Shown here: positions 11,501-20,578 of the stretch, one piece after another
How the letters are laid out: every line of letters starts with the position of its first letter
How positions within the stretch are numbered: position 1 is the first letter of the stretch
Source of the DNA: Ecdyonurus torrentis
Lineage: Eukaryota; Arthropoda; Insecta; Ephemeroptera; Heptageniidae
Length of the DNA stretch: 64,000 nt
NCBI GenBank assembly: GCA_949318235.1
Contig: OX439129.1
Coordinates: forward strand, 19,609,066 to 19,673,065
Direction: 5' to 3'
Position numbers and translations under genes: made by a program
Notes under the pieces: model-generated
Databases searched by the model: none
What the model was told of the DNA's origin: nothing
The model's input: only the letters and a program-made list of their open reading frames with translations

Positions 11501-14157
11501 TTTGCAGGTCTGGAGATAGAGAACAACATATTTGAGTGGCAGTTCCTAGGCAAGAACTTGCTTGCAATGACGATTGAGGGTTTCGTCTTCTTTGCCTTCA
11601 CATTGGCTCTACAACATGGAGTGTTTGCTCCATTTTGGCAGAGACTGCTCAACACTGTGCAGGTCAGTTTTTGCACATCAAGATGCGATTAATTTAGAGC
11701 TGAAAATAGTTTTTTGTTGCAAATCTCTCCGAGTGATAGAAAAAAAAAATGCCAATTTCATATAATCGTTATTTTTACTGGTTTATTATAAAAACATAAT
11801 TTTCAGAGCACTCCTGTGTCACGGCCATGTGAGTGTGGAGATGAGGAGGAGGAAGATGTTGCTGCGGAGCGTGAGCGTGTGGCGCAGGCTCAGCAAGAGG
11901 ACGTGCTTCGACTCTGTGAACTCTGCAAGGTCAGTGCACTATATTGAATGTAGACATTTAATGAATTAGTTGTTAAATAACAAATTTTAATACATAAATC
12001 GTAATAATAATAATAATAGCAAAGTAAAACGCAAGGAGAAATATTATAAAATGCTTATTCAATTACATATATTTACTGTGGTTAATTATTTTTATTTATT
12101 TTTTGTTTATTATTATTATTTTTATATAATACTATAATAATATTATTATATTTTATAACACTTGGATATGTACACTAGGTGTACAAGCCGGGCACGCGGC
12201 CAGCTGTTGACAAATTGTGCTTCGGTGTCCATAAAGCCGAGTGCTTTGGTCTGTTGGGTCTAAATGGAGCTGGAAAAACTTCAACATTCAAGGTAAAGTA
12301 GTGGTTTCCTTGCACAGAACATAATATAGTTAAGTCTTGAATATTCAATCAATCATGCAATTTTAACCCCTGAGAAGTAGGCAAATTTCTCGTCATATGT
12401 AACCAACTGGTTGCATACTTTTCACATAAATTTATTTTTACACTACTTCCAATACTTCCATGCCTTGTGACATACAGATGCTGACTGGAGACACTAAGGC
12501 TACATCAGGTGATGCCTATGTTTGTGGTCATAGCGTGCAACATGCTCTGCCTCTAGTGCGAAGAAACTTGGGCTACTGTCCGCAGTTTGACGCCCTCGAC
12601 CCTCTACTCACTGCCAGAGAGCACCTTGAGTTCTACTCCAAGCTGAGAGGCGTGCCTAGTCACCTGTTGCGTGTGGTATGTATACATTGGCATGTGCTCT
12701 TTACTCATGTTGTCATGCTTCCTCTCACTATACATGCAATGTGTTATCAGGCAGTGGATGAAGGACTGTCTAGACTTGGACTGCTTCCCTATGCTGACAG
12801 ATGTGCAGGAACTTATTCTGGTGGCAACAAGAGAAAGCTCTCCACGGCTATCGCGCTAGTTGGAAACCCACCGTTAGTGTTCCTTGTAAGTTTGCAATGT
12901 TGCTTTATTGGATGGACGAAATTACCATTTAATTAAGAGATTGAATTAATTATTTCTGGAATTTGTTAATTAAAACGTGAGTGAACTTACTAGTTTAGTG
13001 AGTACATGATTTATGATGGACTAATTGATGTCAGGATGAGCCGACGAGTGGAATGGACCCTGCGGCTCGTAGATTCTTGTGGCGGTGTATCTTACGTACG
13101 GTAAAGGAGGGTCGTTCAGTGGTGCTGACATCACACAGCATGGAAGAATGCCAGGCTCTGTGCTCCAGACTCACGGTCATGGTGAATGGCAGGATGGCAT
13201 GTCTTGGTAACGCACAGCACCTAAAGAGCAAGTAAGTCAAGTATCAATTTGGAAAATTTTTAAATCGATAATTTCATTCAATTTATCTAGCAATGTATAA
13301 ATTTTGTAACAGATTGGAGTTATTTCATGAATTTACGATGTCTAAAAATATCTGTGATAGAATTTTTAATTAGTAAAATGTTAAATAATAATTGCAAAAT
13401 AAGAATGCATCGTGAGATCCTATTTTACAAATAAATACACCAACATAGTTTTATAACTACTCTAGGATAAATACAGAATTAAGGAACAATAACAAATAAT
13501 ATTGCGTAAAATGTGATGATTGATTTTTGTTAGATTTGGCAACGGGTACACATTGGTAGTGCGATGTCCAGTGGATCAAGTAGCTGCCGTGGAGGCTCAC
13601 ATGAAGGTGCACCTCCCCGAGGCTGAGCTCAGCGAGAGTCACCACACGAGGCTGCGCTTCCAGCTGCCCTCGGGGACTAACAAACTGTCTGCAGCACTCG
13701 GAGCACTCGAGGAGGCTCGTGCCGCTCACCTGCTGTATGACTACTCAGTCTCGCAAACTACGCTTGAGGAGGTAACACTTTAAATGCAAACTCTTCTGGT
13801 TTTATCAAAATCTGATGTAGATTCAAACTTGCTCAAGAAATGTGAGGTTGCATATTATTATTATCTTTAATGTGAATACACTTTTCTTTTTCTGATTGAT
13901 AGGTGTTCTTGAGGTTTGCAAACCAGCAAAGTGACGTGAGCATTGATGAGGAATGGGCCACGTGCTCGTGTTTTAAATCTCTGTGGGCGCACAGAAGGAG
14001 AATGCATGCAGGTAAGTCCTATAATGTAACCACATAGTAGTGAAAATAGAAGCTCTATTGTACTTTCATCCCTTTTCCTTGAGTTATAGAATAAAATGTT
14101 AATGAAGAAAACCAAATAGATAAACTTTATTTTACAGGTTCCGTGGAGCAAGTTTGA
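78..14157 (+). CDS. ABCA1: ABCA1-type full ABC lipid transporter, 5'-truncated, 40 exons
   Basis: ABC transporter subfamily A, ABCA1/4/7 group: an ATP-driven membrane protein that moves phospholipids or sterols across or out of the bilayer. Exons: 78-205, 298-492, 554-712, 914-1091, 1231-1322, 1445-1532, 1811-1986, 2302-2523, 2620-2842, 3211-3432, 3681-3885, 3963-4079, 4224-4401, 4805-4936, 5087-5278, 5352-5437, 5577-5767, 5991-6060, 6130-6405, 6593-6718, 7041-7271 (left edge uncertain), 7833-7987, 8505-8722, 8957-9107, 9167-9255, 9455-9641, 9947-10116, 10247-10424, 10565-10680, 10916-11060, 11229-11352, 11508-11662, 11807-11929, 12179-12292, 12478-12675, 12751-12885, 13035-13231, 13534-13771, 13903-14011, 14138-14157. 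Every junction is GT-AG and the joined frame is open for about 2,102 residues. Human ABCA1 has 2,261, so roughly the first 150 (including TM1) lie left of the window. Order seen: ECD1, TMD1, NBD1, linker, TM7, ECD2, TMD2, NBD2, C-tail. Assignment to ABCA1 rather than ABCA4 or ABCA7 is not certain, because invertebrate members predate or blur that split. Confidence 0.95.
2062..2102. repeat. Poly(T) tract, 41 bases, in an ABCA intron
   Basis: Uninterrupted T run in the intron between exons 1811-1986 and 2302-2523, too far from the 2301 acceptor to be its polypyrimidine tract. Similar purine runs lie in neighbouring introns (A-rich 1545-1585; A run 5818-5842). Confidence 0.95.
2620..4079 (+). 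CDS. ABCA1: ABCA gene, exons 9-12: first transmembrane domain (TM2-TM6)
   Basis: Hydrophobic helices of TMD1 after ECD1. Exon 2620-2842 has TM2 followed by the coupling segment [18 protein letters not shown], which is almost identical to the human ABCA1 intracellular helix that docks on NBD1, then TM3. Exon 3211-3432 carries TM4 and TM5 with the family block [20 protein letters not shown]. Exon 3681-3885 has the [13 protein letters not shown] motif and TM6 ending in WYIEAVFPG. Exon 3963-4079 continues with [15 protein letters not shown], the conserved bridge into NBD1. No frame break or missing block was seen. The intron before exon 3211-3432 contains a short ATT repeat at about 3126-3145. 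Confidence 0.95.
4224..5767 (+). CDS. ABCA1: ABCA gene, exons 13-17: first nucleotide-binding domain (NBD1)
   Basis: Cytosolic ATPase domain, complete. Walker [11 protein letters not shown] is split by the 4401/4805 intron (residues ~717-727 of the window protein). The Q-loop region [16 protein letters not shown] spans 4936/5087. The ABC signature [10 protein letters not shown] lies in exon 5087-5278 (~816). Walker [14 protein letters not shown] is in exon 5352-5437, with catalytic Glu, and the H-loop [12 protein letters not shown] is in exon 5577-5767 (His ~873). All catalytic elements have canonical residues, so this half should bind and hydrolyse ATP. The last exon ends in the ABCA-typical [10 protein letters not shown] segment. 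Alignment with human NBD1 as I recall it needs almost no gaps. Confidence 0.96.
5991..7987 (+). CDS. ABCA1: ABCA gene, exons 18-22: cytoplasmic regulatory linker between NBD1 and TM7
   Basis: Exons 5991-6060, 6130-6405, 6593-6718, 7041-7271 and 7833-7987. Exon 6130-6405 holds the conserved R1 fold: [18 protein letters not shown] corresponds to the human [16 protein letters not shown] block. The remainder is a variable hydrophilic stretch. Exon 7833-7987 ends with a [18 protein letters not shown] block that matches the human QQQFVALLWKRLLIARR segment directly before TM7. The 5991-6060 micro-exon has a good acceptor (tgtgttttag) and restores frame, but its protein sequence is not conserved. The surrounding introns are AT-rich and hold homopolymers (A run 5818-5842). 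Confidence 0.88.
7041..7271 (+). CDS. ABCA1: Probable cysteine-rich ABCA exon in the linker (left boundary uncertain)
   Basis: Between the phase-1 donor at 6718 and the phase-1 acceptor at 7832 lies a block with exon-like GC content and an open frame from 7031 to beyond a strong donor, t|gtaagt at 7271/7272. Three acceptors keep the ABCA frame: AG at 7039-7040 (exon 7041-7271), AG at 7069-7070 (7071-7271), and AG at 7210-7211 (7212-7271). All give a length divisible by three, so the exon can be included or skipped without breaking the protein. The longest version encodes 77 residues with nine cysteines, including a CEPQCC motif. I know of no such segment in vertebrate ABCA1. It could be a constitutive exon, an alternative cassette exon, or chance. 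Confidence 0.55.
8323..8343 (+). repeat. G-rich tract in ABCA intron
   Basis: Three to four consecutive G runs (6, 3 and 10 G separated by single A) in the intron 7988-8504, about 160 bases before the acceptor of the TM7 exon. G runs like this can form a quadruplex in the nascent transcript. The formation is inferred, not shown. Confidence 0.7.
8505..10116 (+). CDS. ABCA1: ABCA gene, exons 23-27: TM7 and second extracellular domain (ECD2)
   Basis: Exon 8505-8722 begins with TM7 ([19 protein letters not shown], matching human IVLPAVFVCIALVFSLIVP) and enters ECD2 with LELKPWIY. Exon 8957-9107 carries the conserved disulfide region: [20 protein letters not shown] lines up with the human block that ends in CPPGAGGLPPPQ. 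Exon 9167-9255 has [13 protein letters not shown] [15 protein letters not shown] with a glycosylation sequon. Exon 9455-9641 opens with YGGFSLGV. Exon 9947-10116 has [20 protein letters not shown] (human [20 protein letters not shown]), then an NHPMNFT block. The domain is complete and slightly shorter than the human one between these anchors. Confidence 0.95.
10247..11662 (+). CDS. ABCA1: ABCA gene, exons 28-32: second transmembrane domain (TM8-TM12)
   Basis: Five exons of hydrophobic helices. Exon 10247-10424 has [20 protein letters not shown] followed by [11 protein letters not shown], the coupling helix that contacts NBD2. Exon 10565-10680 carries TM9 and TM10, ending LLLILYGW. Exon 10916-11060 has the IPLMYPASF block and TM10/11. 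Exon 11229-11352 contains [11 protein letters not shown], a strong family marker. Exon 11508-11662 carries [19 protein letters not shown] and TM12. Junction phases agree throughout and no internal stops occur. Confidence 0.95.
11807..13231 (+). CDS. ABCA1: ABCA gene, exons 33-37: second nucleotide-binding domain (NBD2)
   Basis: Exon 11807-11929 is an acidic lead-in ([14 protein letters not shown]) that corresponds to the human DEDEDVRRERQRI stretch, then [12 protein letters not shown]. Walker [13 protein letters not shown] is in exon 12179-12292 (residues ~1793-1800). Exon 12478-12675 has [15 protein letters not shown] and the Q-loop [18 protein letters not shown]. The signature [10 protein letters not shown], typical of ABCA NBD2, is in exon 12751-12885. 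Walker [13 protein letters not shown] is split by the 12885/13035 intron. The H-loop [13 protein letters not shown] is in exon 13035-13231. All catalytic positions are intact, so both ATPase sites look competent. Confidence 0.96.
13534..14157 (+). CDS. ABCA1: ABCA gene, exons 38-40: R2 domain, VFVNFA-like motif and C-terminus
   Basis: Exon 13534-13771 starts [10 protein letters not shown] (human FGDGYTIVVR), continues with a ferredoxin-like R2 fold, and ends [12 protein letters not shown], matching human [12 protein letters not shown]. Exon 13903-14011 opens with [11 protein letters not shown], the equivalent of the functionally important ABCA1 motif VFVNFAKDQSD. It then diverges into a basic/Cys segment. 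A 20-nt last exon (14138-14157) adds Gly-Ser-Val-Glu-Gln-Val and a TGA. The final Glu-Gln-Val could be read as a class III PDZ-binding tail, whereas human ABCA1 ends in a different PDZ-type tail. That reading is inference from four residues. Confidence 0.9.
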
Positions 14158-14649
14158 TGACCCCACTTATAATAGAATCTCCCTCCAAATTACAATGGAC
14201 CCTGCAACAATCAGATCTTTGTATCAATTTGACCTCAGGAAAATATGAGAATTAATTGAGTTCTCAATTTTGACCTTAATTGTTAAGATTTAAAATTATT
14301 TTAAATTTTGATACCAAAAGTTACTTCTAAAAATCTCACAACATAAATTTATGTGTTATATTTTGATTTTTAAATTTATAATCACAAAATTCTATATTAT
14401 ATATTAAGCACAATTTTAAGAAAAATGTGTGATATTTACTAGTTAATATTTTAATAATTAGCATAGTCATTGAATGATTAGATGTATATTGCAATATTAG
14501 GTTTTGCAACTTCGTTTTCAAACTGTTCCTATAACCTTTGTCTGTAGTGGGGGAAAAAAATCATATAATTTTTTAAGAGACTTTAGAAATGATATTTAAA
14601 GTCAAATATATTGTTCAAATATAATTAAAAAAATATTCATTTCTTGCAA

Positions 14650-14655
14650 AATAAA
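14650..14655 (+). promoter_or_regulatory. Candidate polyadenylation signal of the ABCA gene
   Basis: This is the first AATAAA downstream of the ABCA stop codon. It would give a 3' UTR of about 0.5 kb. In sequence this AT-rich the hexamer is common by chance (others occur further right), so position alone supports it. Confidence 0.3.
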
Positions 14656-15091
14656 TCCCATTTGCATTACAGATGACTATAATATATAACAATGCATTTT
14701 ATTATTATGCAGAATGTAGTATTTCTGCTTTATATCTTTTAATAATAAAATGTATTACCACTACAGCAAAATCTATATATGCATGATAATATTAAAATTC
14801 TCTGGCCAAAAATCTTTACCCTATAATCTCATCTTACATAATAGTATTATTATTATTTTTTCATTTTCTTGTAAATCGCAGTAAATTTTATTCTCATTCA
14901 TGTATACCAGACAGGGGGAGATAGAGGCCCTTGCCGCTTGAAGAAAATTTTAGTCAGCTGGAAGAAAATTGCAGGCGGCAAATTGCAATTTTGCCCGCAA
15001 AATTAGGGCTGTCAAAATTGTCAATCTGGCAGTGTTTTTTCCTCCCCTTGTTCATCCTGAGCTACCTACCCTGAAGAACGCGCCACTACCT

Positions 15092-15119
15092 GGGGGGCGG
15101 GGGGGGGGGGGGGGGGGGG
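15092..15119 (+). repeat. Poly(G) tract, 27 of 28 bases G
   Basis: One C interrupts the run at 15098. Strong quadruplex potential on the plus strand, and an assembly-length-uncertain homopolymer. Confidence 0.9.
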
Positions 15120-15356
15120 CTCATTAAGCTGTTGTGACATCACGTGAATCGTTTTGTCCATAAGGTTAACATTGCTCTTAACTATACGCTTGACGTCACA
15201 GTTGCTAGTGAGCACCCCCTGGCCACTACCAACTTTCTCTTCACTGCTGAGGGAGTATAGCAATGCTCTATCCTTATTATATAGATCAGAGAGGATAAAA
15301 TTCTGTAGATATAAAGAGTACCTATTATATGCTTTCTCTAAACTGTGATGGTTAAC

Positions 15357-15387
<31 letters not shown>

Positions 15388-15430
15388 TGTACATTGTAAA
15401 AATAAAAGAAAATGATTTTAAAAAATAAGC

Positions 15431-15650
15431 ACATATCGATGTTGTTGTATCTTATTTTTTGTCACTTTTAGCAAAATGTCTATCTCGTTATTTGTCACCC
15501 GTAGCAAAATGTGTATCTGATTTTTTGTTACACGCAGCAAAATGTGTGAGTCGTTTTGGAACGTTATGTAGATGGCACTTGACTTACAGATATTGCTTCG
15601 CCTGACAAAAAACAAGATACACATATTGTTTGCAACAACATCGATATACA
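15431..15650. repeat. 33-bp minisatellite inside a 220-bp inverted-repeat element
   Basis: A unit around tagcaaaatgt...tgtcaccc repeats with exact 33-base spacing: starts at 15469, 15502 and 15535, with a partial unit before. The block is bracketed by an imperfect inverted repeat: atcgatgttgttg at 15435-15447 on the left, and its complement caacaacatcgat at 15632-15644 on the right. Because 33 is a multiple of three, the minus strand shows an in-frame 11-residue repeat (ILLRVTKN-like), but nothing else suggests translation. Likely a small hairpin element with internal tandem duplication. Confidence 0.75.
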
Positions 15651-17605
15651 GACATTTGAACAAAATTCTCTAAAAGAATTTTGAGTACAATAATTTTCTG
15701 TTTTCTGTACTTTAGAGCCAATGGCTATTTGCTCCGTAACATAGGAAGTCCATATATACATATTTTACTTTTTGCGTCCATATTGTTTGGAACAAATAGC
15801 CCTTGACCCTTAATTTTTAATGCATTTTTTTTTTAAATGATCAAACAATAAACAATTTAAAAGCAATAACATTTATTTGGAGCTTGTATTTAAACATTAT
15901 GCAAAAATGTATAAACATGATATTTATTATATATGTATACAATATAAACTTTGTAGCTTAATTATTCAATTAAATTATTTGAAGTGATATGCATCATTAC
16001 ATCTTAATATAATTATGGTGCTTTTTATTCCCTCTAGTTTAAATATGAATTATTCAGAATTATTTACTGTTCTTTTAATTGGTTTTAGTGGATCTATATC
16101 CAAAGTCTTATTTTTTCAAGTGTTATTCATGCTACCTTTTTTTTTTTCTTTTAATAACCAAAGCTTAAATATTATATTTTGAGCTTTCTAAAAAATATAT
16201 ATAATTTGCCATATGTATTATTTAATATACTTATAATTTATAAGAATTAAATTCTTTAATTACAAATTATTTTTATGTCCATGTTATATAAATGACTATT
16301 TGATAAGCATACAGTATATTATTATATAAAACTATATAACTACTAGTGGGAGGAAATATATTATGTTATTATAAATGCATAGTTATGTTGTTTGTTTGTA
16401 TTTTCTTCACCAAAGCTTTACATAATGTATTCTCAATTATTTGAAAAGTCTAATGGAACAAATCCTTCCCTAACTATCTTTCTGACTTGTATGTACTCAT
16501 GTATGAAAATATTATACAAACAGTATTTTTGGTTGCTTATATAATTATTGTCTTTTATCTTTCTGTTTAAAAAAAAATATATATTTAATGTTATTAAAAC
16601 ATTTTTCTCTCCTTATAAAATATAAAATGTGAGGAATATCAGGAACTGCAAATATAAAACCATTGCTATAAGATCTAACAAGATGTTCTCTATGAAATAA
16701 AAACTATTTTCACATTAAAAATTTATCATTACCGTAATATTTTTATGTAATATTTTTCAATGCAAAATTTTTATGTCGTACTTCATAGTTTTATTTCATA
16801 ATGTGGACTAGCTTTAAAAGAAAATCCAACGAGTGTTTTATTATGTCGCTAACAGTTGTCACATGGAAAAAGAGACTGAAAAATTACTTGTTGACTCAAG
16901 TATATTTCACAGCAAACTTACTTTCACCACTAAAAAAAGTAAAGCCTGGTCACAAAAATTGCTATTTTATATAACATAGTATCTCAAGAATCTCCTTGCA
17001 ATATTATTTGCTGTAGAAGTAAAAAAAAAAAAAAAACTATACTTTTTGCATCATAACCTTACGACTGGACGACTTCTGATTTTACAGACTGGGTACACCG
17101 TCCCCTTATCAAAATAAAACATAATATGCGTTTTTTTTTTATTCTTTTTCTTTTTGACTGATTTGGGGAAGATCTGAATTGAATTAATAAATTCTAAAAA
17201 AACATCTCACTATAGCTTGTTGAAATTTTCCTCTTATTTCCTTTGATTCATAGTATGTGAGTATTTGTGTTGTCTATTATATGTGTCATAGTAAATATAT
17301 AAGATCTTAATTCAACAAGATTTTTTTTTAATGTAAATCAATTTTGTTGTTCTTATATACGTGTGTGTGTGTTCTGAGATAGTGAGCCCACTATAGAGCT
17401 ACCACTGGTCATTATAATATTTGTGATTGATCACTGTGATGTATAATTATGTAAATTTTAGAGACTTCTAGTATAATAATAATAGTTAACCAAAATAAAT
17501 ATATATAACAAATTAAAACGAACTTTTATTATTTAACACTTCATTCAACCTGTTACTTAAATAACTTTATTGTTTTCTTTTTTCTGCAACATTTCATATG
17601 CTATA

Positions 17606-18514
17606 CAGGGTTGGGCGCTTAAATCCAGACTGATTTCAATCTTAATTACTGCCGAACCGTTTGTGGGATTTTCTTTCCGTTTAGCTTTTCAGAAAGGTAA
17701 TAATATGCTGATCGTAAAACATCAGAATTTTTAAGTGAAAAGATTGAAGTTGGTAGATAAAATTTTAGTAAAGAAAATCCTCGCGCTGGACGATCGTTTT
17801 TTATCATGGCTCAGTACGTTGACACTAGCGTGAAACTTGGGTCCTAGCTAACCCCAGAGACTTCAGCGCGGTTATAAGCTAGTCATCTGTCAGCCTTGCG
17901 GTTGGTCTGTGCATTTTGGGAGGAAGTTATAATACCCGGAAAAAAAAGTTAATATGGGCAATTTTCATTTTTGGGGATTTTGATACTCGAAATTTTCAAC
18001 TGTTAATCTATTTTACTCTATATCTATAACTATATATCTACATAGCAGTGTCAGATGACTTTTAATGGCATAGAATATGTTAACTGAGGCCTTCTTCTGC
18101 AATGCAAGCTATTTTGCTGGTGCTGACCCTAATTTTTTTGATTAATTATGGCACTTTATACTTAGAGTCCTGTTTGCTTAGCCTAATAGCCATTCTTACA
18201 TGCTGTTTTTGTGTTCAAAGGTAGCTGACCTTTCTACGTATATTTTTGCTTCAGAAAATTACGGTTAAATCTTATACACTCATAATCTATTGTAACTGAA
18301 GAATTTTAAAAGCTCAGTCAGCGCTTTTCCAGCGCGAGGATTTTTTTTACTGAAACTTCATCTACCTACTTCAATCCCTTTCACTTAAAAATTCTGATGT
18401 TTTATGGTCAGCATATTATTAGCTTTCTGAAAAGCTAAACGGAAAGAAAATCGCACAAACTGTTCGGCAGGAAATCAAGATTGAAATCAGTCTGGATTTA
18501 AGCGCCCAACCCTG
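17606..18514. mobile_element. Non-autonomous DNA transposon with ~185-bp terminal inverted repeats
   Basis: The left end starts cagggttgggcgcttaaat (17606) and the right end finishes atttaagcgcccaaccctg (18514). The inverted repeats run about 17606-17790 and 18328-18514 with scattered mismatches and small indels. Both ends are bordered by TA (17604-17605 and 18515-18516), which suggests a TA target-site duplication of the Tc1/mariner (IS630) type. The ~540-bp interior has no long open frame and no transposase motif, so the element needed a transposase supplied from elsewhere. Family assignment rests on the TA duplication only. PiggyBac or hAT can be excluded from the target size, but other TA-targeting groups cannot. 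Confidence 0.85.
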
Positions 18515-18523
18515 TAATATAAA

Positions 18524-18651
18524 AATGATGTCCATAAACCCTGTCCCCTTGCTCCAAAAAAAATGCGCAATTCCATTTAAAAAGCACTAGAGGATCGTCA
18601 TTTTTTTGTGTGGTTTGGAGCACGAACAGTATTATCGAACATCAATACTGC
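18524..18651 (+). repeat. Dispersed repeat, copy 1
   Basis: About 125 bases closely similar, in the same orientation, to 50285-50411. Shared blocks include ccttgctccaaaaaaa, atgcgcaattcc, tttaaaaagca, gatcgtcattttttt and cgaacatca. It begins ten bases after the right end of the 17606-18514 transposon. No coding potential was seen. Identity of the family is unknown. Confidence 0.8.
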
Positions 18652-20298
18652 ACTGAATATTAATATTTTCAGCATAATTCATTCAATTGAAATAATGCAT
18701 TTATTAATCTTGTATTTTACGACAAGAAATTTATATTTGAAAGACGACAAACTGAAAATATTAGTTGTTATTTCAGTGACTTGTATGATATGATCGCAAA
18801 TTCTACTAATGAAATTTAACTTAATTTAATCAATGCAAAAGAAATAACAATATTAATTATTACTTACATCATAATCCAATAAAATCATTGCTATAATATT
18901 GATTTTTTTTCCTATACTTGTAATTTTCTCCCTTATTACTATAGGTCTAGGGAAGAATATAATTATATTATCTGTAATGTCCTATAGTCAAGGGCTTTCC
19001 ATCGATGTGTGAACCTTTATGATTCGTGACCTGAGGTTTCAAGGACATAAAACTGTAGAGTGTAGAGTCCTTCACTTTGAGTCAAGAAATCTAGCAAGAT
19101 ACATATAGCAAGATACATATAGCCTGAAAGCTCTTGATGTGCTGATTATGGTTCTGGGTTTAATATTTTAAACTACCCTTAAATAAGCAAGTAATCACTC
19201 AACAATCTTTTCAGTAAAAAAAAAAAAAAAAACTAAAATTATTTATGTAGGTTTTGTAGTAAATTTGGACGCGTAGAATACGAATTTGGCGCTATTTTCT
19301 GATTTCCACCCTTATTTTCAAAGTTTAGGGCGAGAAAGTAAGGCGCATCCTGTGATATTCTATACCTGCAATACATTGATGCACACAAAGTTGCCTAACT
19401 TACAGGAACTGCAAACTTTGATAATAAAACATCGTTTGAGGAATGAGTGCTTCCACACAAACACTTATATAATTATATGAAGACTATTATTAATTTATTT
19501 TTACCCATAAAATAAATGTCATAATTTTTTTTCAAGAAATCTATAAAAAATGCTGCGGTCTCTTATTTGAGAAAAAAAAAGTATGAACTATTTATGTTTT
19601 TTTTTTAATACAATTTTAAATTTTAAATAATTTTAGTTTCATAGGTTGTAATGTAGAAAAAAATAGGTTATTGTTATAAAATATGCAAAACAAATACATA
19701 TAAATAAAGACATGTTAAATGAAACACAAGTTTTAATTAAACATCGGTTTATTACATGATTAGACACGACAACAATTTGGTTACAAAAAAATAAAATTAA
19801 ACATTATAGATAAAGATTTCCAAGTTTATCAAAAACATTTCTTTTAATGACATCTTATTTAAAAAGTAAGTTCTAAAGTTTCCTAAATCTTGACAGTGTA
19901 GGTACTTTTCTTTTTCAATTTTTTTTCCTAGCTACTGTAGGATAATTTAATTTTGTACTATTGCCTTATTATATTTTTAAAATTGTATGAAAACGTGTGA
20001 GTGTGTGTGTATATATAATTATAAGTGTATTGTGTATACATAAACGGCACAACACTGCGCTAAGACCTACAAGTTATTATCATTTTAAGTTGTTTTGACA
20101 TTAATTTTAAGAATTTCTTAAAAAATGAAAAAAATAATAATAATAATTAAAAATTTTCATAAAATTACCTATGAGTTCCTTATATGTGGTGAACTATAAC
20201 ATCACAATATGACAACTGACGCATTGAATTTCTGTCAAGGAGCAACATTCAAAGTACAATCACTGGAATAAACTTGGGGCACTAAATCTAACTTGACT
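18652..20298. other. Convergent intergenic spacer, right part
   Basis: AT-rich sequence between the repeats and the HTATSF1 stop codon. It contains a duplicated agcaagatacatat unit near 19093-19120 and several A and T runs. The part right of about 19750 is probably 3' UTR of the minus-strand gene. The small plus-strand frames at 18608-18793 and 19286-19480 show no supporting features. Confidence 0.65.
19748..19753 (-). promoter_or_regulatory. Candidate polyadenylation signal of HTATSF1
   Basis: Minus-strand AATAAA, the first one I find downstream of the stop codon at 20299. It implies a 3' UTR of about 550 bases. Support is positional only. Confidence 0.35.
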
Positions 20299-20578
20299 TT
20301 ACGAGTCTGTTTTATTGTCTTCTGTTTCCTCTTCTGTCTCGTCTCCACTGTCAGCATCACTCTCGTCATGCGTTCGCTTCTCACTGCTCTCTTCCACCTT
20401 GGACTTTGTCGGCTCTGGTTCCACCTTGTCTCCTGACTTATCTTCTTCTGTGGCAGGCTTGGTGTCCGCGCTCGCTGCACTAGGTGCCGCCGGTGCATCT
20501 GTCTTGTTGTCTTCAGACAAAAGGAATGATTCCCAGTTTTGCAACCTCTGTTGAATCTCAGCGTCTGTCTCACCGATC
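20299..20578 (-). CDS. HTATSF1: HTATSF1 terminal exon: short acidic tail
   Basis: Encodes TDAEIQQRLQNWESFLLSED (human ETSREREERLRGWEAFL), followed by about 70 residues rich in Glu, Asp, Lys, Ser and Thr, ending DNKTDS. The acceptor is catacag at 20579-20585. Human HTATSF1 has a much longer acidic repeat tail (total about 755 residues), so this tail is strongly shortened, as in other invertebrate homologues I would expect. A longer overlapping minus-strand frame (20235-20636) is a shadow in another reading frame. Confidence 0.93.

Larger units (their letters stand above)
14158..17603. other. Convergent intergenic spacer, left part (ABCA 3' flank)
   Basis: The 3' UTR of the ABCA gene presumably covers the first few hundred bases. 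The rest is AT-rich spacer with a poly(G) tract at 15092-15119, a poly(A) tract at 15364-15387, a CRE octamer at 15191-15198, and the 15431-15650 repeat element listed separately. Open frames here (for example 13867-14166 minus and 15066-15263 minus) have no family features or splice context. I see no gene. Confidence 0.7.
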
